Below, piece by piece: positions 35,027 to 43,409 of a DNA stretch of 64,000 nucleotides. The position numbers and the translations under genes are program-made. The stretch spans positions 1 through 64,000 of the forward strand of contig DASTNZ010000235.1 of NCBI GenBank assembly GCA_035762665.1, read 5' to 3'. Origin of the DNA: JASLBX01 sp035762665 (GTDB lineage Bacteria; Actinomycetota; Actinomycetes; Jiangellales; Jiangellaceae). The first letter of the stretch is position 1; every line of letters begins with the position of its first letter. The notes under the pieces were generated by a model, which worked only from the letters and a program-made list of their open reading frames with translations, was not told the DNA's origin and did no database searches.

Positions 35027-35106
35027 TCCACCTCCCGGCGGGATTCACAGGCCGGTGCGCCCTGTCGAAACTTACCGCCGTTGATCGCCGTTCGCGCGCT
35101 GGGGGC

Positions 35107-35157
35107 TTGCATCTCGGTCCGAACATGCGTACGATCGTAAATCGAACAAAGGTTCGA
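35107..35157 (+). promoter_or_regulatory. Promoter with perfect LexA (SOS) box
   Basis: TCGAACAAAGGTTCGA at 35142-35157 is a perfect TCGAAC-N4-GTTCGA palindrome, the actinobacterial LexA operator. Upstream, TTGCAT (35107-35112), 17 bp and TACGAT (35130-35135) form a plausible promoter whose start would fall on the box. The AGGAGG ribosome site (35158-35163) and ATG 35170 follow. Confidence 0.75.
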
Positions 35158-35169
35158 AGGAGGCTGATG

Positions 35170-35682
35170 ATGGCATCTCAAGGAACGGTGGTTGCGACTG
35201 ACCGCTGGGGCGCTGGCCCGGCGGTCGCGCACCGGTCTCGTGGGCGCACTGGTCACGCTGTGGTCGATCTGATCGATCATGCGCGCGACGGGTTGGCGCA
35301 CGCAGCGGGTTCGGCTAGCGCGGGGGAGCGGTACGCCGCGGCTCATCTGGCGGCGTTGCGGGCAGGCGCGGCGGTGTTGGCGGCTCGCTCCCGTCCTGGG
35401 CGATCGCGTGGTCGCCGAGGGCGTAGCCGGGGTCCGCGCAACGTGTGGGTCGACCTCGCGCACGTTGCCCCGGAGCTTGCCGAGTGGGCGGAGTTCTTCG
35501 CGGCCGGTGCCGCGAAGCGGGCGGCGGCGCAGGCTGGGCTGCCGCGCGCGGTGACGGTCCGGGAGGCCGATGACATGCTCCGTGACGCGGACTCGTTTCT
35601 CAGCCTGGTGTGCGGCCTGCTCGGACTGCCGCATCAACCCCCGCTGAGCGGTGCAGCGGTGGGCATTGCCGGCAGTGAGTGA
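35170..35682 (+). CDS. SAV_6107-type HEPN domain protein, SOS-boxed
   Basis: 170 residues. A helical protein with the SAV_6107 pattern: VVDLIDHARDGLAHAAGSASAGERYAAAHLAALRAGAAVLAARSRP, then VWVDLAHVAPELAEWAEFFAAGAAKRAA and a C-terminal ADDMLRDADSFLSLV. HEPN domains often act as RNases or toxin/defence components; the RxxxxH motif typical of active HEPN RNases is not evident, so activity is uncertain. ATG 35170 is chosen from the AGGAGG spacing. A perfect LexA box upstream implies induction by DNA damage. The Arg-rich central loop (about 115-132) could bind nucleic acid. Confidence 0.85.
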   Translation: MASQGTVVATDRWGAGPAVAHRSRGRTGHAVVDLIDHARDGLAHAAGSASAGERYAAAHLAALRAGAAVLAARSRPGRSRGRRGRSRGPRNVWVDLAHVAPELAEWAEFFAAGAAKRAAAQAGLPRAVTVREADDMLRDADSFLSLVCGLLGLPHQPPLSGAAVGIAGSE

Positions 35683-35761
35683 ACAGAGCGGGATGCTCGG
35701 CGACACTTTCGTTGTTGGAGGACAATGTCAGGTACCGATCCAACTCGAGGAGTGGCCGACG

Positions 35762-36676
35762 ATGCTCGACCCGAAGAGCCTGTACACCTTCACCGGCGAG
35801 ATGCCGGCGCTGGAGGCTCCGGTGCTCGTTCACGCGCTCTCTGGGTTCATGGACGCCGGCCATGCCGGCTCGGGCCTGTCCGAGCACATCTTAACGAATT
35901 TCGAGCATGAGGTGCTTGTGCGGTTCGATGTCGATCTGCTGCTCGACTACCGCGCCCGGCGGCCGGAGCTGCGATTCGTGGAGGACCACTTCGAGGGCTA
36001 CGCGACGCCGGAGTTGGTGCTACGAGTGGTCCGCGACGCCCGTGAAGTGCCGTTTCTGTTCCTCACTGGGCCCGAGCCCGACGTCATGTGGGAGCGGTTC
36101 GTAGCGGCCGTCGCGGGACTCGTCGAGCAGCTTGGCGCCCGTTTGACCATCGGCCTGCATGGCATCCCGATGGCGGTGCCTCACACCCGACCGCTTGGCG
36201 TGACCATGCACGGCACCCGCAAGGATCTGGTCACTGTCGTGAATCCGTGGCGTGGCGAGATCAAGGTGCCATCCAGCATCAGCTCACTCCTTGAGGTGCG
36301 CCTCGGTGAACGAGGGCACGACGCCATGGGTGTCGTCGCCCACGTGCCCCACTACCTTTCCGAGGCCGAGTATCCTGACGCCTCGCTCGCCCTGCTGCGC
36401 TCGCTTGAGGCGGCAACGGGGCTCGTACTGCCGGCCGGACCCCTCGCCCGAGTCGCAGAGCAAACTCGCAGTCTCATCCAGCAGCAGGTCGAGCAGTCTG
36501 AGGAGGTCGGCCGCGTCGTCGAGGCCCTCGAGACGCAATACGACGCCTTCGCCGGAGCCGAGGGCCGTGGACTGCTTGCCGAGCGTACGTCCATGCCGAC
36601 CGCCGACGAGATCGGTGCGGAATTCGAGCAGTTCCTTGCCGGGCTCGAGGACGGCGACGAGCGTCCCGAGCACTGA
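35762..36676 (+). CDS. PAC2 family (proteasome assembly chaperone-like) protein
   Basis: 304 residues. The PAC2 pattern is clear: APVLVHALSGFMDAGHAGSGLSEHIL near 20-45, VRFDVDLLLDYRARRP, and LTGPEPDVMWERF, then TIGLHGIPMAVPHTRP. The C-terminus is a helical tail rich in Glu. In eukaryotes and archaea relatives assist proteasome assembly; the bacterial role is not settled. It lies 80 bp after the HEPN gene; co-regulation with it is possible. Confidence 0.9.
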   Translation: MLDPKSLYTFTGEMPALEAPVLVHALSGFMDAGHAGSGLSEHILTNFEHEVLVRFDVDLLLDYRARRPELRFVEDHFEGYATPELVLRVVRDAREVPFLFLTGPEPDVMWERFVAAVAGLVEQLGARLTIGLHGIPMAVPHTRPLGVTMHGTRKDLVTVVNPWRGEIKVPSSISSLLEVRLGERGHDAMGVVAHVPHYLSEAEYPDASLALLRSLEAATGLVLPAGPLARVAEQTRSLIQQQVEQSEEVGRVVEALETQYDAFAGAEGRGLLAERTSMPTADEIGAEFEQFLAGLEDGDERPEH

Positions 36677-36716
36677 TTGGGCGGGATACAGCGGCCACCG
36701 TCAGTCGGGCACGTTC

Positions 36717-36722
36717 TAACCT
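36717..36722 (+). promoter_or_regulatory. -10 hexamer for leaderless DUF3817 mRNA
   Basis: TAACCT ends six bases before the GTG at 36729, and there is no ribosome site between them. Confidence 0.4.
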
Positions 36723-36728
36723 TTCCGA

Positions 36729-37052
36729 GTGAGCCCGCGAACCCTGACCACCTACCGTGTCCTTGCATACAGCACCGGCGTCGTCCTGCTGCTCTTCTGT
36801 GCCGAGATGATCGCGAAGTACGGCTTCGGAGTGGATGGCCTCGAGTGGGTTGCCATCGTGCACGGCTGGGTCTACATGGGGTATTTCATGGTCACGATGT
36901 ACCTGGGCATCCAGCTGCGGTGGACGTGGCGCTGGCTGCTTCCCGTTCTGCTCGCAGGGACTATCCCGATGATGTCGTTCGTTGCCGAACGGAAGGTGGT
37001 TGCTCGGGTTCGGGCTGAACGTCCGGACCTGCTGGCGACCCCCGCTTCTTGA
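36729..37052 (+). CDS. DUF3817 membrane protein
   Basis: 107 residues, three hydrophobic helices. VAIVHGWVYMGYFMVTMYLG and the end helix LLPVLLAGTIPMMSFVAERKV are family hallmarks. Found across actinobacteria with no known function. GTG start with a -10 hexamer and no ribosome site. Its last 92 bp lie antisense to the 3' end of the SURF1 gene. Confidence 0.88.
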   Translation: MSPRTLTTYRVLAYSTGVVLLLFCAEMIAKYGFGVDGLEWVAIVHGWVYMGYFMVTMYLGIQLRWTWRWLLPVLLAGTIPMMSFVAERKVVARVRAERPDLLATPAS

Positions 37053-37755
37053 GTCCAGCCCGGACGAACGAGGCCCAGAAGACCAGCACCGCTCCGGCAA
37101 ATACCCACCACTGAGCCCAATACGACAGGTTCTGCCACGGACTCACATCGCGGATCGGCGCCACCGACGACACGTCTAGGCGCTCTGGCGGATCTGCTGG
37201 CGGCGGGTCCTCAGTCATGGCCACCAGGTAACCGTCGAAGAACTCGGCGGTGCCTCTCCCGGTCGCTTCGGCCACGGCGTCCGGAGAGACGTAGCCGACC
37301 TGCCCGGCGGGTACGGGGTGTGGCCCCGTCGCCTGTTCGGGCACCTCAGCGGGGACGAGGTGGCCGCTAACCAGCACTTCACCGGCCGGTGCCGGTTCGA
37401 TGCCGGCCGGATCATGCTGCCACCCACGCAGGACCACGAGCAGGCCGTCGCCAGTGTCCAACGTCGCGACGGCGAAGGCTCCAAGGACGTCCTCGTGCAC
37501 GCGGGCCGGCACCACCAGGTCTTCACCGTATGACCCGGCGGCCGTCACCGGCCGGTCGATCGCGTCGCCGAGGGGGTTCCCGGCCACAGCTACCGTGCTC
37601 AGAGGAACAGGGGACCTGTCACGCGCCTCCTGGCGGGCCTGGCTCTCCTGGTACACCCCGAGTTGCCACCAGCCGAGAGCGACGAATCCCGAGGCGATCA
37701 CGACGGCGGCGACGTGGAGCGCCAGCCACCGGGGCCTGAGCAGCAACCTGAGCAC
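36961..37755 (-). CDS. SURF1 family cytochrome oxidase assembly protein
   Basis: 264 residues from GTG (ATG at 37758 is one codon earlier). The opening LRLLLRPRWLALHVAAVVIASGFVALGWWQLGVYQ is the SURF1 first helix, and the second helix near 222-243 (SYWAQWWVFAGAVLVFWASF) closes the protein. The loop between should sit outside the membrane. SURF1 helps insert haem a into subunit I of the aa3 oxidase, serving CtaE at the start of the window. TAGCCT ends six bases before the GTG, which supports that start. The C-terminal tail is hydrophilic. Confidence 0.9.
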   Translation of the reverse strand: MLRLLLRPRWLALHVAAVVIASGFVALGWWQLGVYQESQARQEARDRSPVPLSTVAVAGNPLGDAIDRPVTAAGSYGEDLVVPARVHEDVLGAFAVATLDTGDGLLVVLRGWQHDPAGIEPAPAGEVLVSGHLVPAEVPEQATGPHPVPAGQVGYVSPDAVAEATGRGTAEFFDGYLVAMTEDPPPADPPERLDVSSVAPIRDVSPWQNLSYWAQWWVFAGAVLVFWASFVRAGLKKRGSPAGPDVQPEPEQPPSVRQRTTSSG

Positions 37756-37761
37756 CATTCG

Positions 37762-37767
37762 AGGCTA
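37762..37767 (-). promoter_or_regulatory. -10 hexamer for leaderless SURF1 mRNA
   Basis: TAGCCT on the minus strand ends exactly six bases before the GTG codon at 37755, arguing for GTG over the ATG one codon earlier. Confidence 0.4.
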
Positions 37768-37899
37768 CCCGCGGCCAATTCGGCCCCGCGGCCCCTGTCG
37801 GTGCGAGCTGGCATGCTTTAGGTTTGATCTGGCGCGCGCGCTGCTAGTGCCCGACGGGACCGCAACGCGTCCGATTGATCTTTGGAGAGCAGAACTGCG

Positions 37900-38673
37900 A
37901 TGAGCCGTCCCCACCCATTGACCGCTCACTCTGAACGGGAGTGGGCGCAGGCTTGGGAAGCAGAGCAGCATGCGATGGACGCGCTGAACTCGCAGCGAGG
38001 CTCGTGGCTGCCCAACGTCGTCGACGCACGCGACTGGGGCGCGATCAAGTTCACGTCCGGCCGTCCGGGCCACGCCGGCGCGACCGGCCAAGCCGCGGTG
38101 GATTCAGTAGCGGTCTTTCACCCGGACCTGACCGATCGGGCGGCGCGGTCGGAGATACTGCACGCGCTGCGCGACCGGCCGCCTGTGCAACGTGTTCTCG
38201 GCTTCGGGTTCCGCGAGCATCACGTCCGCGGTGCGGTAATCGGCGCGATCACTGGCACCGTCGCCGGTGCCGCGCTCGGCGCGTTGCTCGGCGCTGATGT
38301 ACCTGTCGTCGTGGCAGCGGCGGTCGTCGGTCTGCTGGCCGGCGTATTACTCGGTACTGCGATCACGCATTACCGCTTTAAGGCGCACCGCCGCGAGGTC
38401 CTGACGAACGTCGATCACGTGCGCAGGATTCCGATGGGCAAAGCCCGGCCAGCGGCGCCTAGGACGTGGGGCCAGGTCGTCGAGGCGGCGACGCAGGTAG
38501 ACGTTCAACTGGCCGGCCGGCGCCAGCCGGACCCGCAGACTCGCCGGGCGGTCCACATGGCGGTCTGGGAGGCTGCCGTGCTTGTACAGCAGTCGTCCGA
38601 CCACACTGGCCTGCAGGTCCTGGTCGAGGAGCTGTCGAGCCTGGCCAACCGGTTGGGCGCAGGCCGCGGTTAG
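37900..38673 (+). CDS. Glycine-zipper membrane protein, unrecognised family
   Basis: 257 residues. The first 110 residues are soluble; a paired hydrophobic hairpin (about 112-160) is rich in small residues (GAVIGAITGTVAGAALGALLG), then a basic juxtamembrane part and a helical C-terminal domain. The ATG has GGAGAG nine bases upstream; an upstream TTG frame extension is rejected. Such proteins occur in actinomycetes without known role. It is divergent from SURF1 and converges toward the ligase. Confidence 0.75.
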   Translation: MSRPHPLTAHSEREWAQAWEAEQHAMDALNSQRGSWLPNVVDARDWGAIKFTSGRPGHAGATGQAAVDSVAVFHPDLTDRAARSEILHALRDRPPVQRVLGFGFREHHVRGAVIGAITGTVAGAALGALLGADVPVVVAAAVVGLLAGVLLGTAITHYRFKAHRREVLTNVDHVRRIPMGKARPAAPRTWGQVVEAATQVDVQLAGRRQPDPQTRRAVHMAVWEAAVLVQQSSDHTGLQVLVEELSSLANRLGAGRG

Positions 38674-38849
38674 AGGCACGCGGCGGCCGTGCGCACGGCG
38701 CCCATGAACGCCCGGCTCACCGAGCTCGGCAGCGACGGTACTCGGGAACCTCTGCTGCGGTCATTGTGACTCGATCATCACGTGCGAAAAGGTAAGTGGT
38801 CGCCGGGTGGCGTGTTTCCATCGAGCAGGAAATTGGACAAAGGGTGACA

Positions 38850-40394
38850 TCATGCTGGCTGATGGATTTCGCGAACCTGGTCGACTGTGTCGGCCTCGTC
38901 GGCTGGCTTGTCGGGCCGGTGGTGCAGTACCCGCGCGAACCGCAGAGCCATCGCGGCAGGGTACCGGGGGGAATGCTGGACACCGTCGAATGCCACTTCG
39001 ACCACGAGCTCGGGACGCACGTGGACCACCCAGCCGTCCGTAGGCCCGTCGGCGAGCGCCAGCAAGCGTTCGGTCTGCCAGCGCAGCATCGCGTCGGTGA
39101 GACCCTTGAACGTCTTGCCGAGCATCACAAAACCACCGGGAGGGCCGTATCGTCCGGCCGGATCGCGGGCACCGAGGTGAAGGTTGGAGAGCCAGCCACG
39201 GCGGCGCCCGTGGCCCCACTCGGCGGCGAGCACCACGAGGTCGAGTGTGTGTCGCGGCTTCACCTTGACCCACGCCACACCTCTGCGACCGGCCTCGTAC
39301 GGCGTGTCGAGCGCCTTGACCAGCACGCCCTCGTGACCATGGGCGATCGCATCATCGAAGAACTGCTGCGCGGTTTTCGAGTCGTCAGTGAGAATCCGCG
39401 GGACGCGGTGCTGCTCCGGCACCACCTGTTCGAGGGCGGCGAACCGCTCATTTGCTGGCGATCCGACGAGGTCGGCACTGTCGAGATGCAGGCAGTCGAA
39501 CAGGAAGAGCGTGAGCGGGGTGTTCGCCCGTGCCCGCTCGACGTCCAGTTTCCGTCCGAATCGGGACGCGGTCTGCTGAAACGCTTGGGGCCGACCGTCC
39601 GGCCCCAGCACGATCGCCTCGCCGTCCAGCACAGCGGACTCTGCGCGCAGGTCGAGAGCGGCCGCCACGAGTTCGGGAACCCTTGATGTGACGTCGTCAA
39701 GGGTGCGGGTGAACACCTTCACCTCTTCACCCTTGCGGTGCACCTGAACCCGGAAACCGTCCAGCTTCCACTCGACGGCGGCCGGACCGGTTCGGGCTAG
39801 CGCGTCGGCGACGGTAGGTGCGCTCTGAGCGAGCATGGGTCGCAGCGGCGTGCCGACGGCCAGCCGGAACCGGTTCAGCGCAGCCGGGCCTTCAACCAGC
39901 ACGGCCTCGGCCACTGGGGTCAGCGCGCCGGCGACTGTGACGGCCCGTCGCAAATCGTTGCCGGGCATTTCGGCCGCCTGAGCCACTGCTTCGGTCAGCA
40001 CTCCGTCGAGTGCTCCTTGCCTCAGCTCGCCGGTCACGAGCCCGGCGAGAAGACGCTGTTCGTCAGGCGTGGCGCGGGCCATCACGGCGCCGAAGCGGTC
40101 ACGGCGGATGGTGGCCGAGCCCTTGCCCGACAGGTCGGACATCGCGGCGAACTCGGCGTCGACCTCGGCAACGGTGAGCGTCGGAGTCGTTGCCGGCGCG
40201 GGCAAATCACGCAGCGCGGCGTAGCCGAGCCCGGTGCGGCGTTGCCTTAACTCGCCGGACAGGTAGGCGACCACAACGGGCACGTCGGCTGGCTCCGCCC
40301 GCCGCAAGCACGCGCCCAGTAGCGCGACCTTGGCGAGCCGGCCGGAGGTGGCTGCGACGGCGGCTGACGTCTCCGCGACGTCCCTGAGCAGCAT
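38850..40394 (-). CDS. ligB: ATP-dependent DNA ligase (LigB type)
   Basis: 514 residues. A helical N-terminal domain (about 1-175) precedes the adenylation core, where the AMP lysine is in EWKLDGFRVQVHRKG (about Lys 210), with LDGEAIVLGPDGRP, FDCLHLD, GHEGVLVKALD and AWVKVKPRHTLDLVV as later nucleotidyltransferase motifs. It seals nicks using ATP, beside the NAD-dependent LigA expected elsewhere. It is not next to Ku or LigD-type genes, so a repair role is an inference. CAGACT lies six bases before the ATG. Confidence 0.93.
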   Translation of the reverse strand: MLLRDVAETSAAVAATSGRLAKVALLGACLRRAEPADVPVVVAYLSGELRQRRTGLGYAALRDLPAPATTPTLTVAEVDAEFAAMSDLSGKGSATIRRDRFGAVMARATPDEQRLLAGLVTGELRQGALDGVLTEAVAQAAEMPGNDLRRAVTVAGALTPVAEAVLVEGPAALNRFRLAVGTPLRPMLAQSAPTVADALARTGPAAVEWKLDGFRVQVHRKGEEVKVFTRTLDDVTSRVPELVAAALDLRAESAVLDGEAIVLGPDGRPQAFQQTASRFGRKLDVERARANTPLTLFLFDCLHLDSADLVGSPANERFAALEQVVPEQHRVPRILTDDSKTAQQFFDDAIAHGHEGVLVKALDTPYEAGRRGVAWVKVKPRHTLDLVVLAAEWGHGRRRGWLSNLHLGARDPAGRYGPPGGFVMLGKTFKGLTDAMLRWQTERLLALADGPTDGWVVHVRPELVVEVAFDGVQHSPRYPAAMALRFARVLHHRPDKPADEADTVDQVREIHQPA

Positions 40395-40444
40395 GACGCC
40401 AGTCTGCCGCTTCGCACCGACAGGTTCGCACCCCACCTCATCCA

Positions 40445-40511
40445 TTGATCACGGGCGATCCGTGGGTCTTGCTGGCCCTTTGCCCACGAATCACCCATAT
40501 CGCGTGATCAA
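40445..40511. repeat. Broken inverted repeat between htrA and ligase genes
   Basis: TTGATCACG (40445-40453) pairs with CGTGATCAA (40503-40511), and inner CGTGGG (40461-40466) with CCCACG (40483-40488). It lies downstream of the protease gene and upstream of the ligase gene, so it may end the former. It shares a TGATC core with the element at 5587-5659, but overall similarity is slight. Confidence 0.45.
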
Positions 40512-40528
40512 CTTTGAGGAGGAGGAGG

Positions 40529-41962
40529 TTAGGTACTGGAGGCGTCACTGCCGAGAGTCACCGGCACGGTGAGCGTCTCGCCGTCCCGGATTACCGTCAG
40601 CTCGACGTCGTCGCCCGGCCGGTAGGACCGGACGGCGGCGATGAGCGACTCGGCATCGGTGACCAGGCGACCGTCGACATGGGTGACGATGTCGCCGTCC
40701 TCCAGCCCGGCCTGCTCCGCGGCGCTGCCGGTTTGCACTTCGCGGACGAGGGCACCGCGAAGCTCGCCTGAGGCGTTGTCCACTCCTATACCGATCTGGG
40801 CGTGTGTTGCCCGGCCGGTTTCAACGAGCTCCTCCGCGATCGGCGAGGCCTGATCAATGGGAATGGCGAAGCCCAGCCCGATCGATCCGCTGCTGATACT
40901 GGTGGAGGCGATCACGCTGTTGATTCCGACAACCTGGCCAGCCATGTTGACCAGCGGCCCGCCCGAGTTGCCGGGGTTGATCGGTGCATCGGTCTGGATC
41001 GCATCGAACACGGTGGGCGTGCCGCCGCCCTCCTGGCCACCCGCCGTCACGGGCCGGTTGATGGCCGAGACGATTCCGGTCGTCACGGTCCCGTCCAGGC
41101 CCAGGGGTGAGCCGATCGCGACCACCTGCTCGCCGACCTCTAGGTCCGCCGAGCTGCCCAGATCGGCCACCTGGAGGTCAGAGACGCCTTCGGCCTGGAT
41201 GACCGCTAGGTCCGTCATGGGATCGGTACCGATCACTTCGGCCGTGGCCGTCGAGCCGTCCTGGAAGGTCACAACGATCTCCCCGCCGCCCGCGGCTTCG
41301 ACGACATGGTTGTTCGTGAGGATCTGGCCGTCCGAGGAGATGATCACACCGCTGCCGCCACCGGCGCCGAAACTGATCGACACGACGCTCGGCAGGACTT
41401 GCTCCGCAACCCCTTCAACGCTGTCGAGGCTGGCCGCCGAGGTCTGATCAGCAGGGGTGTCTTCGTCATTGGTCAGGCTACTGCTGGGTGAGGTGGCGGT
41501 GGGGTCGTCCGCCAGGGTGTCGTACACGACGGCGCCTCCGACGCCGGCGAGTGCGCCCGCGCCGAGCGCGAGAGCGACGAGAAACGCCGTGCCCCTGCGG
41601 GCAGGTGGGGTCGCCCGGAAGTCTTCGGCCGGAGTCACCGGAGGTGGAGTGCCGAATCCGGTGCCCGGCTCGCCAGGTGGTGCGATACGCGTGCTGTCAG
41701 CCGGCTCGGAAACTTGCGTACCGGTCGGCGGGTGTCCGCCACCTGCAGGTGGGTTCGCCGGTTCGCCGGCAGCATCGCCGTGCCTGCCGGACGGCTCAGG
41801 GATGGCCCGGGTGTCGGTTGGCCTGGGTACAGGTCCAGTGTCGGCTGGGCGCGTGGTCCATGGGTCGCGCCGGGGCAGATCACTGCCCGTGCCGGGGGTG
41901 GTCGACCAGCCGGTACCAGGCGTGGCGTCGGGGTGAGAGATGTCGCGTGTCGTCGGATCCAT
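40529..41962 (-). CDS. pepD: HtrA/PepD-like trypsin-fold protease with PDZ
   Basis: 477 residues. A disordered Pro/Thr-rich cytoplasmic head (1-115) leads to one membrane helix (about 118-138). The protease domain has His in TNNHVVEA (about 219), Asp in MTDLAVIQ and Ser in NPGNSGGPLVN (about 332). A single PDZ domain (IGIGVDNASGELRGALVREV onward) ends the protein. It should degrade or chaperone misfolded proteins outside the membrane. It follows a kinase/regulator pair by 40 bp, as pepD follows mprAB in mycobacteria. Confidence 0.92.
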   Translation of the reverse strand: MDPTTRDISHPDATPGTGWSTTPGTGSDLPRRDPWTTRPADTGPVPRPTDTRAIPEPSGRHGDAAGEPANPPAGGGHPPTGTQVSEPADSTRIAPPGEPGTGFGTPPPVTPAEDFRATPPARRGTAFLVALALGAGALAGVGGAVVYDTLADDPTATSPSSSLTNDEDTPADQTSAASLDSVEGVAEQVLPSVVSISFGAGGGSGVIISSDGQILTNNHVVEAAGGGEIVVTFQDGSTATAEVIGTDPMTDLAVIQAEGVSDLQVADLGSSADLEVGEQVVAIGSPLGLDGTVTTGIVSAINRPVTAGGQEGGGTPTVFDAIQTDAPINPGNSGGPLVNMAGQVVGINSVIASTSISSGSIGLGFAIPIDQASPIAEELVETGRATHAQIGIGVDNASGELRGALVREVQTGSAAEQAGLEDGDIVTHVDGRLVTDAESLIAAVRSYRPGDDVELTVIRDGETLTVPVTLGSDASST

Positions 41963-42002
41963 GTATCTACCGTGCCCGACCAGCCTGAAAAGGAACTGAG
42001 AT

Positions 42003-43409
42003 TCACACAAGAGCAGTTGAAGAACTGCGGCCGGGCAGGCTCATGGTGAGCCTCGCACCACCGGTGGGAGCCTTGCCGGCGCTCACGTGACCTCCATGCC
42101 GCATTGCTGCGGTGCGCACGATGGCCAGTCCCAGGCCGGATCCCGGGCGACTGCGCGCCTCGCTGGAACGGTAGAAGCGCTCGAACACGTGCGGCAGATC
42201 GTCGTCGGCGATACCTGGTCCCTCGTCGTCGACTTCGAGCGTGCCGTCGCGGAGCGAGACCCACACAGTACCGCCCGACGGGCTCCACTTGGCCGCGTTG
42301 TCCAGCATGTTCGTGGCGGCCCGCCCCAGCAACTGCGCATCGCCCTCGAGTAGCCAGGGCCGTAGATCGGCCGAGAAGGTGATGTTTGGAGCACGGCGGC
42401 GGACCCTGGTAAGCGCATCTCGCACGATGTCCGCGAGGTCGACGCTCTGGAGGTCCGCTTGCGGGGCGTCCTCGCGGGACAGTTCCATCAGGTCCGTGAC
42501 GAGTGTCGATAGCTCGGTGATTTGGGCGCGGACGTCGTCGATGAGCTCTGCTCGCTCGGCACCGTCGAGGCCACCTTGCCGATCGCTCTGCGCCAGCAAG
42601 TCGAGGTTCGTCCGCAGGCTGGTCAGCGGGGTGCGTAGCTCGTGACCTGCGTCGGCGACAAGCCGGCGTTGTCGGGTGCGGGCCTCGTCCAGCGCAGCCA
42701 GCATGGCGTTGAAGGCGCGCGTGAGTCGCGCGATCTCGTCGTCGCCCTGAACATCGATCGGGTCGAGCTCTCCGGTGGCGGCCACGTGTTCGGCCGCTGC
42801 GGTGAGGCGCTCGACCGGTCGCAAGCCGGCTCTGGCGATCGACGCGCCGGCCCAGGAGGCGAGGCCGATGCCGAGCCCGCCGGCGACCAGCGAGACGAGC
42901 CCAAGCCGGTCGAGCACTCGGTCGACGGTCTCTGTGGGCTGGCCCAGCACAAGGGCGATGTCGCGCCCTGCCGGCACGGCGACCACTCGGTACGTCTCGC
43001 CATCGAGGCTAGCCGTCCGGATGCTCTGCGGGGATTCACCACGGGCGACCGCGAGCTCAGGCAGCCCGAGAGGTGGTGCGCTGGCCGATTCAAACTCACC
43101 GGCGGCGTTCAGCCGGGCGACCCTGATGTCGCCGGCAAGGAAGGCTTCAGGCGGGATCCTGGTAAGTGCCCCTGCGTCCACCAGCCCGCTCGGGGCCGCT
43201 TGGTGGGCGCGGCTTAGCAGGTTCTGGTCCACACTCTGGGTCAGTTGGACCCGGACGGTGGTGTACGCGGCCACCGCAGTGATGAGAACGGCCAGCCCAA
43301 CCCCCAACGCGGCGAGCACGCCAACCCGCCTCCGTAGCGGCATTCGCCGGACTGTTTCGCGTATCCGATCCAAGGGAGCGCGGTTGAGCACCCCCCTCAA
43401 CTTGTTCAC
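42003..43409 (-). CDS. Envelope-stress sensor histidine kinase (MprB-like)
   Basis: 468 residues. A first membrane helix (about 28-48), an extracytoplasmic loop, a second helix (about 165-188) and a HAMP domain come before the dimerisation motif DAGHELRTPLTSLRTN (His about 254). The HATPase domain has NMLDNAAKWSP, VDDEGPGIADDDLPHVFERFYR and GSGLGLAIV. The GTG overlaps the response regulator stop (GTGA). With the HtrA gene next, it matches the mycobacterial MprB role of sensing envelope damage; the assignment is by layout and homology. Confidence 0.92.
   Translation of the reverse strand: MNKLRGVLNRAPLDRIRETVRRMPLRRRVGVLAALGVGLAVLITAVAAYTTVRVQLTQSVDQNLLSRAHQAAPSGLVDAGALTRIPPEAFLAGDIRVARLNAAGEFESASAPPLGLPELAVARGESPQSIRTASLDGETYRVVAVPAGRDIALVLGQPTETVDRVLDRLGLVSLVAGGLGIGLASWAGASIARAGLRPVERLTAAAEHVAATGELDPIDVQGDDEIARLTRAFNAMLAALDEARTRQRRLVADAGHELRTPLTSLRTNLDLLAQSDRQGGLDGAERAELIDDVRAQITELSTLVTDLMELSREDAPQADLQSVDLADIVRDALTRVRRRAPNITFSADLRPWLLEGDAQLLGRAATNMLDNAAKWSPSGGTVWVSLRDGTLEVDDEGPGIADDDLPHVFERFYRSSEARSRPGSGLGLAIVRTAAMRHGGHVSAGKAPTGGARLTMSLPGRSSSTALV

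Noticed and set aside
38674..38849. Gap between the glycine-zipper gene and the ligase stop
   Set aside because: A 21-codon frame (38706-38771) looks plausible but has no ribosome site or recognisable homology, so nothing is called.
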